7,841 nt of DNA from an uncultured Anaerosacchariphilus sp. (GCA_934373375.1 CAKROP010000082.1:1-7841), one strand, 5' to 3'; shown: positions 1-6,279, counted from the stretch's first letter. Program-made: numbers and translations. The notes: generated from the sequence alone by a model not told the origin.

Positions 1-35
1 CCCTGCCCGTCCGTCCTAACTAACATAATCAATCA

Positions 36-63
36 GGGAGTGCTGCCCACTGCAGCCACTCCC
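36..63 (-). terminator. Hairpin downstream of the asparaginase gene, likely terminator
   Basis: GGGAGTG at 36-42 pairs with CACTCCC at 57-63, and an inner CTGC (43-46) pairs with GCAG (52-55), leaving a single bulged C. It lies about 25 bases past the asparaginase stop. On the minus strand it is followed by a T-rich but interrupted stretch (TGATTGATTATG), so it is a plausible but not textbook rho-independent terminator. Nothing else is seen in positions 1-87. Confidence 0.5.
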
Positions 64-87
64 CATCTTTCTCATCTCATTATCCTA

Positions 88-1089
88 TCATTGCCCCCGC
101 AACAGATCATTCGCCACCGGCGCATAAAACTCCCTCTGAAAGGTATCAAAATCATACCCCTTCCCCAGCAGCCACATCAGCTTCGCCACCAGCGCCTCCG
201 TCGTCATATCATAAGCCTGCAACAGATGATAGCGCGACATCGCCTTAAAGCCCACCTCGTAGAGCTCCACATCACTGCCCTCCAGCATAACCTGCGTCGC
301 AATCACCACAATACAATTTTTCCATGTCAGGCTTTCCAGCTTATCCAGGAAATTCCGCTCATCCGCAAAGGGAATGCCGCCTACACCGTAACTCTCAATG
401 ATAACCGCGTCATAATTATCCCCAATGTAATCCAGAATATCCGGCTTGATCCCCGGTACCAGTTTTAATAAGAAAACCTTCGGTACCAGCTTCTGCGAGA
501 AACTGACCGGCTTATCTTCGCCCTTCAGCTCCACGTATCGCACCACCCGGTCATTGTCCACGAAAGCCGCTATCGGGTAGTTGATGCTGTCAAAGGCATT
601 GAAGCTCTTAGATCGGACCTTACGGGCCCGGGTCCCCAGAATCACTTCGCCGTTAAATACCAGATAGACACCATTGACATTTTCCTCACAGGCAAAGCGA
701 AAGCTGTCTCTCAAGTTCTTGCGCGCATCGGTGATGGTTTTCACCAGCGGTTTTTGAGAACCTGTGATCACGATGGGCTTATGCGGATTCTGAATCATGT
801 AGGACAGAGCCGCAGCCGTATATGCCATGGTATCCGTCCCGTGTGTGATTACAAAACCGTCATAACTGTCGAAGTTTTCTTCTACAGCCTTTTCAATCAT
901 CTGCCAGTGCTCCGGCTGAATATTGGTGCTGTCCACGTTCAGCAACGGAAGAATCTCAATCTCGCAGAAATCCGTGATCTCTGCAAGACTTTTCCGGAGA
1001 TCTTCCGGGGTAATCCCCGGGCGGAGACCCTCGTCCGTATCTACCGATGCAATGGTTCCGCCTGTCAGGATCAGTAATATTCGTTTCAT
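88..1089 (-). CDS. ansA: Type I (cytosolic) L-asparaginase
   Basis: Hydrolyses L-asparagine to L-aspartate and ammonia, feeding asparagine into aspartate metabolism. The 333-residue product is close to the length of E. coli AnsA. It opens with MKRILLILTGGTIAS, the first asparaginase signature, with the nucleophile candidate T12. The second signature is ITHGTDTMAY at 81-90, giving T85 and D86. K157 lines up with the catalytic lysine upstream of the F-[DN]-A-F motif (FNAF, 163-166). DST (53-55) matches the substrate-binding loop. There is no signal peptide or transmembrane segment, which fits the cytosolic type I enzyme rather than the periplasmic type II enzyme. The ATG is preceded by AAAGGGA (about 1099-1105) at suitable spacing. 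The gene is divergent from a GntR regulator, and its putative promoter overlaps tandem operator-like repeats, so local control by that regulator is inferred. The family assignment is firm; substrate preference between asparagine and other amides is not tested. Confidence 0.95.
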   Translation of the reverse strand: MKRILLILTGGTIASVDTDEGLRPGITPEDLRKSLAEITDFCEIEILPLLNVDSTNIQPEHWQMIEKAVEENFDSYDGFVITHGTDTMAYTAAALSYMIQNPHKPIVITGSQKPLVKTITDARKNLRDSFRFACEENVNGVYLVFNGEVILGTRARKVRSKSFNAFDSINYPIAAFVDNDRVVRYVELKGEDKPVSFSQKLVPKVFLLKLVPGIKPDILDYIGDNYDAVIIESYGVGGIPFADERNFLDKLESLTWKNCIVVIATQVMLEGSDVELYEVGFKAMSRYHLLQAYDMTTEALVAKLMWLLGKGYDFDTFQREFYAPVANDLLRGQ

Positions 1090-1152
1090 TAAAGTTATCC
1101 CTTTCTTCTGCTATGAAAAACCCTCTACATAAGTTTGTGATTTCGTTCATAT

Positions 1153-1175
1153 ATGTATATCACATGTATATCACA
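1153..1175. promoter_or_regulatory. Tandem operator-like repeats over the putative ansA promoter
   Basis: ATGTATATCAC occurs twice head to tail (1153-1163 and 1164-1174). Each copy contains TGT-N5-ACA, a short inverted repeat (1154-1164, 1165-1175), as expected for a dimeric GntR-type regulator. The spacing differs from the classical FadR-type GT-N3-AC. Read on the minus strand, each copy contains TGA-TATACA, an extended -10-like element (1162-1154 and 1173-1165) directed at ansA. No good -35 is visible. Binding here would cover an ansA promoter; the identity of the regulator is inferred from adjacency. Confidence 0.5.
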
Positions 1176-1222
1176 GAAATACATAGTGGTCAATAGGTTT
1201 TCTGAAATTTTCTGTTCTCCCA

Positions 1223-1251
1223 TTGATACTTGTCTGAAATACCTTTATAAT
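1223..1251 (+). promoter_or_regulatory. Sigma-A-type promoter of the GntR-family regulator
   Basis: TTGATA (1223-1228) and a perfect TATAAT (1246-1251) are separated by 17 bases. The predicted transcript start near 1258 leaves a leader of about 45 bases before the ATG at 1303. The start is downstream of any upstream in-frame start codon, which supports the shorter protein. The tandem operator-like repeats lie about 80-105 bases upstream of this transcript start. Confidence 0.75.
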
Positions 1252-1302
1252 AAATTTAAATTCATTCATCTGTTTATTAAGGAATTTAGGAGAAGTAGAG
1301 CT

Positions 1303-1944
1303 ATGGCATTGACTTTGAATCAGAAAAATCTTTCCACCACGGAGACGATTCTGGAACAGCTTCGAAATGACATTAATAATTTTGTTTATGACGAGCATTT
1401 TATTACAGAAGCAGAAGTTTCCGCACGCTTTCAGGTAAGTCGGACCCCTGCAAGGGAAGCATTAAATACCCTGTGCCAGGAAGGAATCCTCGATAAGATT
1501 CCAAGGAAGGGCTATCTCATCCGCAAGCTTTCGTTCTCCGAGCTGCAACAGCTCTGCCAGTACCGCTCCATTCTGGAATGCGGGGCCGTAGAATATGCGA
1601 TACGATTTGCTTCCGACTCTGAACTGGACAAAATCTCTGAACTGGCCAATCAGAAAATCGATCCGGACGATCCGGATTTCTATAACCAATATCATGTGCT
1701 GAACCTGACTTTTCATCTTTCTATCGCCAGGCTCACGAAAAATGTATATCTCGTCTCTGCCCTTGAAAATGTATTTAACCGGCTTCGCAGAGATCTCCTG
1801 ATAGACGGACGTTCTAATCTGGAGAATTCTCTCGATATGCATATTCAGCTTGCGGCAGCCATGAAGAAACGGGATCTGGAACAGGCGCATCGTATCACCG
1901 CCGACCAGATCGATTTTGTAGAAAAACGACTTTATCTGCATTGA
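1303..1944 (+). CDS. GntR-family transcriptional regulator, FCD (FadR-like) subfamily
   Basis: A 213-residue one-component regulator. Residues about 10-73 form the GntR winged helix; the recognition region reads EAEVSARFQVSRTPAREAL (37-55), followed by the wing GYLIRK. Residues about 80-206 form the all-helical FCD effector domain. FCD domains often bind a metal through D/N-x3-H plus two more histidines. Here N134-x3-H138 and H180 are present, but the last ligand position appears to be Q202. The open frame extends upstream to 1153, but ATG 1303 was chosen because AGGAGAAG (1288-1295) sits 7 bases before it and the promoter's transcript start (about 1258) excludes the longer form. It is divergent from ansA, so control of asparagine or aspartate use, possibly with autoregulation, is inferred. 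The effector is unknown. Confidence 0.9.
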   Translation: MALTLNQKNLSTTETILEQLRNDINNFVYDEHFITEAEVSARFQVSRTPAREALNTLCQEGILDKIPRKGYLIRKLSFSELQQLCQYRSILECGAVEYAIRFASDSELDKISELANQKIDPDDPDFYNQYHVLNLTFHLSIARLTKNVYLVSALENVFNRLRRDLLIDGRSNLENSLDMHIQLAAAMKKRDLEQAHRITADQIDFVEKRLYLH

Positions 1945-1954
1945 GCCTCCATTC

Positions 1955-1975
1955 TGTTATCCTGTTTTGATAACA
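1955..1975 (+). terminator. Weak hairpin after the GntR-family gene
   Basis: TGTTATC (1955-1961) and GATAACA (1969-1975) form a perfect 7-bp inverted repeat with a 7-base loop, 11 bases after the regulator stop codon. It is AU-rich and is followed by CACTTTGTATTT rather than a clean T run. It may be a weak terminator or a protein-binding palindrome. The stronger hairpin just downstream probably completes termination. Confidence 0.35.
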
Positions 1976-2016
1976 CACTTTGTATTTAATACTTTCAAAA
2001 GTGCATGCGTATAAAA

Positions 2017-2046
2017 AATATCCCCTGCATCGCTACAGGGGATATT
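2017..2046. terminator. Strong terminator between convergent genes
   Basis: An 11-bp perfect stem (AATATCCCCTG at 2017-2027 with CAGGGGATATT at 2036-2046) encloses an 8-base loop. On the minus strand it is followed by TTTTT at once, a classic rho-independent terminator for the anti-sigma gene ending at 2059. On the plus strand it is followed by GTTTAT, so it probably also stops read-through from the GntR-family gene. Confidence 0.88.
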
Positions 2047-2058
2047 GTTTATACTCTT

Positions 2059-3009
2059 TTACTGCACGAACCCATCCTGCACAATATCCTGAATCACCTC
2101 GGTGGGAATCACAAATTCCACGCTGCCCATGGACATCGGCGCCACATCGCCTTCATTGAAAACAATGACCAGCTTGCCATCCTCGTTGATATAGAAGGTA
2201 CTGTCTGCGGTGATGGACTGGAAATCCCACTCCGGAGTATCGCTGTTCAGCCAGTACATTACACTTTCATCTGCAGCCATCTGCTCCTTCATCTGCTCTT
2301 TAATGTTATTGCTGATGGGGTCAATAAAGTTGGTTCCTTCCTTGAAGATACCGCTCAAGCTAATCATCTTACCGGTCTGCTTGTCGATATGGTAGATTTT
2401 TACAGTCTCTTCGCCGCTGGCCATGACTACCAGCTTGTCAAAGCGGATGGAGAAGAGGCGGTCCGTATCTGTGATCACCTTATAATCCAGGCTGACTTCC
2501 TGATGACCCTCGCCGTCTGCAGCCTCTACATCTTCCCTGTACTGGGCGATGATTTCATCGGTGTAATCCTGGATGCTTTTGTTAATGGCGTCGGTACTTT
2601 CCTGATTGACGGTACCGTCTTCATTTTTCACTTCTACCTCGGGCACTTTGACGTTGGCGCTCATATTTTTGCTGGTATCCTGATATTCCCGGAAGGTTAC
2701 CACCTCCGCGATGGCTCCGATGACCGGTATTTTCGCCATGGCGTGGGCGATGCTTGCTCCGGAATTGGCCATAACTGTGATGGCAATCAGTGCGGCTGCA
2801 GCCGCTCCTCCGACGGTTTTTGCAAAGGTAATCATTTTATTATTTTTCTTTTCCATGGGCTTTTTCTTCCTTTCTATGGTGGTCTGTCGTTCCGTTTCCA
2901 TATCTTTTTTTGCTTCCCGGATGCCTGTCTCTACGCGCTGTCTCAGCTCTGCGGGAATGGAAATCTCATGGTATTCCTGATTCATTTTATCTAACCTCTC
3001 ATCCTTCAT
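2059..3009 (-). CDS. rsiV: RsiV-like anti-sigma factor, DUF3298-type membrane protein
   Basis: A 316-residue membrane-bound inhibitor expected to hold the adjacent ECF sigma factor inactive until an envelope signal triggers its destruction. Residues 1-58 are a charged cytoplasmic sigma-binding segment. Residues about 59-81 (MITFAKTVGGAAAAALIAIT...) form the single membrane helix. After it comes SGASIAHA-MAKIPVIG, with an AHA (AxA-type) signal-peptidase-like site at 88-90. The remaining extracellular part (FREYQ about 106-110, then about 120-316) resembles the RsiV C-terminal domain. In Bacillus subtilis, RsiV binds lysozyme, is cut by signal peptidase and then by RasP; the same mechanism here is inference. 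ATG 3009 overlaps the sigma gene's stop by 11 bp and has AAGGAGAG upstream, implying translational coupling. An internal ATG at residue 9 is a less likely start. The symbol is by family resemblance. Confidence 0.85.
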   Translation of the reverse strand: MKDERLDKMNQEYHEISIPAELRQRVETGIREAKKDMETERQTTIERKKKPMEKKNNKMITFAKTVGGAAAAALIAITVMANSGASIAHAMAKIPVIGAIAEVVTFREYQDTSKNMSANVKVPEVEVKNEDGTVNQESTDAINKSIQDYTDEIIAQYREDVEAADGEGHQEVSLDYKVITDTDRLFSIRFDKLVVMASGEETVKIYHIDKQTGKMISLSGIFKEGTNFIDPISNNIKEQMKEQMAADESVMYWLNSDTPEWDFQSITADSTFYINEDGKLVIVFNEGDVAPMSMGSVEFVIPTEVIQDIVQDGFVQ

Positions 3010-3493
3010 AGAGCAGCTCTCCTTCCGTTAATTGAACCCGGAGCTTCTTCAGGCTCCGATACAATATGGTTTTGACGGTGTTCGTATTTTCGTGCAGAAT
3101 ACGGGCGATGTCGTCCAGCTTCTGATCTTCGAAAAACCTTAAGATCACCACTGCTTTTTCCCGCTCATTCAGAATTTTCAAGGCCTCCAGGGTATCAAAG
3201 TCCTGATAGGTATCCTCTTTGCCGGTCTCGCCTGCCGCATCCAGTTCTATCTCATTTTTCCGGCTGCGGATGTAATCCACGGCTGTATTCATCACAATGC
3301 GCCAGAGCCAGGTGCGGATATAGCTCTCCTGCTGCACCTTGGACGCATTTTTTATGGCTTTATATACACTTTCCTGTACGATGTCCAGGGCGTCTTCTTC
3401 GTTTCTTACGTAAGTGTAGGCCAGCCGGTACATGGCTTCGTAGCTGTCCAGGATCTGGTCTTCCACTTTTTGCTGTAAAGACGGTGTGTTCAT
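2999..3493 (-). CDS. sigV: ECF (group 4) RNA polymerase sigma factor, SigV-like
   Basis: A 164-residue sigma factor with only regions 2 and 4. Region 2 spans about residues 17-79 (YRLAYTYVRNEEDALDIVQE, then YIRTWLWRIVMNTAVDYIRSRK), including the DALDIVQE core-polymerase-binding helix. Region 4 spans about 101-153 (LEALKILNEREKAVVILRFFE..., helix-turn-helix IARILHENTNTVKTILYRSLKKLR). A variable linker of about 20 residues joins them. The length and partner (an RsiV-like gene overlapping its stop) fit the SigV branch known for lysozyme and envelope stress in Firmicutes. The start is fixed at ATG 3493 because an in-frame TAA lies at 3502-3500. The ribosome binding site AAGGAG (3512-3507) is somewhat far away, at 13 bases. 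The promoter upstream looks like its own target, so positive autoregulation is inferred. The symbol is by resemblance. Confidence 0.88.
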   Translation of the reverse strand: MNTPSLQQKVEDQILDSYEAMYRLAYTYVRNEEDALDIVQESVYKAIKNASKVQQESYIRTWLWRIVMNTAVDYIRSRKNEIELDAAGETGKEDTYQDFDTLEALKILNEREKAVVILRFFEDQKLDDIARILHENTNTVKTILYRSLKKLRVQLTEGELLYEG

Positions 3494-3537
3494 CTTTCGT
3501 TACGCTCTCCTTCCTATTTTTCCATTTCTATCTATTA

Positions 3538-3563
3538 GACGGCACGCTTTTATAAAAAGTTTT
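3538..3563 (-). promoter_or_regulatory. ECF-type autoregulatory promoter of the sigma/anti-sigma operon
   Basis: On the minus strand, CAAAACTTTTT (AAAAC at 3563-3559) is followed after 17 bases by CGTCTAATAG (CGTC at 3541-3538). AAC at -35 and CGTC at -10 with this spacing is the pattern shared by Bacillus ECF sigma factors of the SigV/W/X/M group. The start would fall near 3530, giving a leader of about 35-40 bases. Recognition by the encoded sigma factor is inferred. Confidence 0.65.
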
Positions 3564-3599
3564 GAGAATTTTATCTTTTTCATTTTCTGCTATAAAAAT

Positions 3600-3645
3600 T
3601 ACCCCGGCAGAAAGTGTCTGTCAACCAGCACTTTCTGCCAGGGTA
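3600..3645 (-). terminator. Terminator of the zinc-ribbon/TPM operon
   Basis: GGCAGAAAGTG (3606-3616) pairs perfectly with CACTTTCTGCC (3629-3639), and outer TACCC (3600-3604) pairs with GGGTA (3641-3645) across one mismatch. On the minus strand the hairpin is followed by ATTTTTATAG. It lies 22 bases past the TPM gene stop and isolates that operon from the sigma-factor promoter. Confidence 0.85.
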
Positions 3646-3666
3646 TCATTTCTATCTTATCTCCGC

Positions 3667-4596
3667 TTAAAAGCTGTGACCGCCTCCTGAACTGCCTCCG
3701 CCTCCTCCGGAGCTGCCTCCGCCGCCGCTGAAGCCGCCACCGCCACCGCCGCCGGATCCGGAGCTTTCGGATTCGGTATAGGTGTAGGTGCGTATACACT
3801 CTTTCGTGGTCTTCAGGGTGAATTTATTGGTTTCGAAGGGCTTCGCGTTCCATTTTTCTTTGCTCGCCGTCATGCTCCGCGATATGCGCAGGTACAGGTA
3901 ATTGAGCAGAAAGCCCAGGATAATCGCCAGGAACAGGTTGTTGATACGCTGCATGGGCCGCCGGATACTGCTGCCGGTGAGAAGACGCTGACACTGCTCG
4001 AAGGCTCCGATGGCGCAGTCGTCGTAGCGTCCGGCACTGGCCAGGCGGTAGATATTATCCGTAATGGAGTTGGCGTCCCGGTTCCGGATAACGTGGCGGG
4101 TGGGACCGGTGCAGTACAGATAGATTTCCCGGTTATACATGTCGATAGTGAACATGACCACCGGCGCTTTCTTGGAGCTGCCATAGTAACCCGCGCAGAT
4201 CTTCTCGCAGACCGTCGCCGTGTCGGAAGCTTCATATTCGTCCGTGGTATAGAAAATGACGTTGGCGTACTCGGAGATGGGCTCCATGCTGGCCAGAACC
4301 GCCTCTTTTTCGTCGTCTCCCACCAGTTCTGCCTTGTCCCGGTAAATGATGTCGTAACCCAGGCCGTCATAATATTCCGGTTCGTCAGGATTACGGGTGA
4401 GGCCGGTACCGTCTGTAGCTGTTAAGGATGGGATCTGCTTTTCTGTCACCTCTGCCTTAGACGTCTGCGCCTGTTTCGCAGCTGTTTCCGCTAACATTCT
4501 TTCCACGAAAAAACTACCGAGCCCGACGCCCAAAATCACCGCGCACACAATTCCTGTTTTACAAAGAAGGCTCTTTTTCTCTCTCATTCTACTCAC
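3667..4596 (-). CDS. TPM-domain membrane protein with glycine-rich C-terminal tail
   Basis: A 309-residue protein of the TPM/YgcG type, whose molecular function is unsettled despite the 'TPM phosphatase' family name. A basic N-terminus (MSRMREKK) precedes a membrane helix (about 12-30), likely an uncleaved anchor or signal. Residues about 80-205 form the TPM domain (GYDIIYRDKAELVGDDE..., APVVMFTIDMYNREIYLYCTG). A second helix spans about 219-237. Arg/Lys-rich RISRSMTASKEK follows it, so by the positive-inside rule the TPM domain is outside and the tail is inside. The C-terminus (279-309) is almost only Gly and Ser and ends GGGHSF, a tail style common in this family. The TPM domain carries five cysteines (130, 134, 162, 194, 202). 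The start is GTG 4596: AGGAGG (4610-4605) lies 8 bases before it, while ATG 4587 would be 17 away. It overlaps the upstream gene's stop by 8 bp, so the two are coupled. Confidence 0.82.
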   Translation of the reverse strand: MSRMREKKSLLCKTGIVCAVILGVGLGSFFVERMLAETAAKQAQTSKAEVTEKQIPSLTATDGTGLTRNPDEPEYYDGLGYDIIYRDKAELVGDDEKEAVLASMEPISEYANVIFYTTDEYEASDTATVCEKICAGYYGSSKKAPVVMFTIDMYNREIYLYCTGPTRHVIRNRDANSITDNIYRLASAGRYDDCAIGAFEQCQRLLTGSSIRRPMQRINNLFLAIILGFLLNYLYLRISRSMTASKEKWNAKPFETNKFTLKTTKECIRTYTYTESESSGSGGGGGGGFSGGGGSSGGGGGSSGGGHSF

Positions 4597-6181
4597 GGTT
4601 ATGCCCTCCTTTATAAAGCTCGAACTGCGGCATAGGCCGGGAACAGCTCAGGTTGTAGTCTCGGATGATTTCCAATAGCATCAGGATATCTACGCCGAAA
4701 GCCGCCATAATCGCTCCGTAATACCACAGGTCCTCCACCGGGTTTACATAAGCTGTCACCCCAAGCAGCAGCGTCACAAACAGGCAAATCCCGTCTGCCG
4801 GAAGGGTCCGGGTCCGATTTTTCCAGAGCTTCGTCCGCTTCGGCATATCCTTCAGCAAAATTACCAGCTGGAACGCCGCCGAAACCAGCGCCAAAAATAC
4901 CTTCAGTGACTTGCTGCTCTCTATGTAGGCGGTATCGCTGAAAATGACTATGATAAAGGCAAGCAGGAAAATTGCGATGGGCGCTCCGATAATGCAGGCC
5001 ACTACAATCAGAGTTACCCGCCATTTATCGTTGTTCAGATGCTTTTTCCGATGCTTCTTCTTTACTTTATATTCCCGCTCAATCTCACGCCGGTACAGCT
5101 TTTGAATGTTGGAATGCCAGAGCAGGCACAGCACCATGTTAAACAGCGCCGTAATACCCAGCATGGTCTTCGCCGTAAACATCAGATCCTGAAACAGGCT
5201 GAACACCACGAACAGTATGGCTGCAATAATCAGAGATACTTTCGTAAATTTCTTCTGATCTACCGGCACGTCGCAGCTGATATTTTTATTCCGGCCCTCG
5301 ATTGCTGCGTAAGCCACACGTCCACCGTTCCGGTAGGACATGAACCAGACCGGCTTCAGCACGTCGCCTGCATGCCGGATATGAAGATTCGGTTCCTGGG
5401 TGGCACGGGTAACTTCCATACCGGCCAGATTATCATTGAGCTGATTTTCCAGCTGCTGGCCCGCCACCGCCCGGGCGTAGGGCTCGTAGACCTCCGGCGG
5501 CACATCGGCGGTATCCGCGTAGAAACCGCAGAGAAAGCCCGGCGCGAAAAGCCGTCCGCCACCCCGGTCTATTCCGTCCTGAATCCACTCGCTCTGCTCG
5601 TCCGGGAAGGATGAGGACGCCGCATGGGTGATATCGCTCACTTTACCCGAGGCGTCGATGTTCATATTCCATTCCTTTACCGTATAGTGCCGCTTTCCTT
5701 TTTTCTTACCGGTATAAGTGGTGGTCTTTCCCTTCAGCTGATATGCGCCCCCGGCCTCCGCCTCGTAGGAATGACTGGGCACATAGATACCGCGAAATTC
5801 ATGTTCGGCCTCCGGATTCTTGTATTCCTCCGGCACATAAGAGCACTTGGCGATAAATTCCTGGAACCGTTTCCGGCAGTCCTTCTTATCCACAGTAAAT
5901 GGGAAAATGCGGAACGGAACTTTGATTTGCTCCGTCCTCTGCTGCAACACCGCAGACGCGCCGCAATAGCTGCAAAAGCCCGCGATGGTATGATCATTGG
6001 TGTAGATTTCACCGCCGCACTGGGGGCAGCGAAAGGCCTGGATCTCGTACAGATCTTGTTCCGCGTCCTTTTCGCGCTTGATTGAATCCACGTCAAAGCT
6101 GCTGCGGCAGCTTCCGCATTTCAGCCTGCCAAGCTTAATATCATACAACAGCTCGCTGCCGCAGTTTGGGCATCCGTACAT
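4589..6181 (-). CDS. TFIIB-type zinc-ribbon polytopic membrane protein
   Basis: A 530-residue protein of unknown function, related to clostridial 'TFIIB-type zinc ribbon-containing' proteins. Two zinc ribbons open it: C4-C7/C22-C25 (CPNC...CGSC) and C52-C55/C70-C73 (CPQC...CSYC). Then comes a conserved soluble domain (about 85-310) with KVPFRIFPFTVDKKDCRKRF, FRGIYVPSHSYEAEA, KPVWFMSYRNGGRVAYAAIEG and DVPVDQKKF. About six hydrophobic segments follow (near 313-331, 336-355, 388-414, 426-443, 463-479, 487-504), with a very basic loop (KVKKKHRKKH) near 373-382. Relatives I recall are about 350 residues with little membrane region, so the C-terminal extension is notable. ATG 6181 is preferred: GGAGGTG (6194-6188) lies 8 bases upstream, whereas the in-frame GTG at 6190 is part of that ribosome binding site. 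The gene is first in an operon with the TPM gene. A cytoplasmic ribbon domain tethered to the membrane is inferred; DNA binding is not shown. Confidence 0.8.
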   Translation of the reverse strand: MYGCPNCGSELLYDIKLGRLKCGSCRSSFDVDSIKREKDAEQDLYEIQAFRCPQCGGEIYTNDHTIAGFCSYCGASAVLQQRTEQIKVPFRIFPFTVDKKDCRKRFQEFIAKCSYVPEEYKNPEAEHEFRGIYVPSHSYEAEAGGAYQLKGKTTTYTGKKKGKRHYTVKEWNMNIDASGKVSDITHAASSSFPDEQSEWIQDGIDRGGGRLFAPGFLCGFYADTADVPPEVYEPYARAVAGQQLENQLNDNLAGMEVTRATQEPNLHIRHAGDVLKPVWFMSYRNGGRVAYAAIEGRNKNISCDVPVDQKKFTKVSLIIAAILFVVFSLFQDLMFTAKTMLGITALFNMVLCLLWHSNIQKLYRREIEREYKVKKKHRKKHLNNDKWRVTLIVVACIIGAPIAIFLLAFIIVIFSDTAYIESSKSLKVFLALVSAAFQLVILLKDMPKRTKLWKNRTRTLPADGICLFVTLLLGVTAYVNPVEDLWYYGAIMAAFGVDILMLLEIIRDYNLSCSRPMPQFELYKGGHNRE

Positions 6182-6229
6182 GGGGTTCACCTCCGTATTT
6201 TCAAAACTAAAATTTTGTAAATTATCTCG

Positions 6230-6279
6230 AACTTATCCCTATTGTATCAAATTTCACAGCATGATGTATAGGATAAGTT
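6230..6279. promoter_or_regulatory. Inverted repeat flanking the zinc-ribbon gene promoter
   Basis: AACTTATCC (6230-6238) and GGATAAGTT (6271-6279) are perfect 9-bp inverted copies separated by 32 bases. They bracket the minus-strand extended -10 element in the divergent gap between the zinc-ribbon gene and the symporter gene. The arrangement would suit a regulator binding two sites or a looping dimer. No regulator is encoded nearby. Confidence 0.35.
6241..6249 (-). promoter_or_regulatory. Extended -10 promoter of the zinc-ribbon/TPM operon
   Basis: TGA-TACAAT on the minus strand (6249-6241) is an extended -10 element of the sigma-A type. No convincing -35 hexamer lies 16-18 bases upstream, as extended -10 promoters can tolerate. 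The transcript would start near 6234, about 53 bases before the ATG. No AAC/CGTC ECF-type promoter is apparent here. Confidence 0.5.

Noticed and set aside
40..468. 142-codon plus-strand frame opposite the end of ansA
   Set aside because: Antisense shadow of a conserved gene; composition is odd (His/Leu/Ile-rich) and it starts in the downstream hairpin.
1153..1302. N-terminal extension of 50 residues on the GntR regulator
   Set aside because: It would run through the promoter; the strong ribosome binding site and family start support ATG 1303.
2005..2994. Long plus-strand open frame (329 codons) opposite the anti-sigma gene
   Set aside because: It is the antisense of a recognisable RsiV-like gene, starts inside the terminator hairpin, lacks a ribosome binding site and has no family-like motif.
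3599..3799. Arginine-rich minus-strand frame resembling a basic nucleic-acid-binding peptide
   Set aside because: The RRRR runs are a frame-shifted reading of the Gly/Ser codon repeats of the TPM tail, and it runs through the terminator.
5356..6096. Minus-strand frames of 68 and 120 codons inside the zinc-ribbon gene
   Set aside because: Same-strand out-of-frame readings of a gene with clear paired CxxC motifs.
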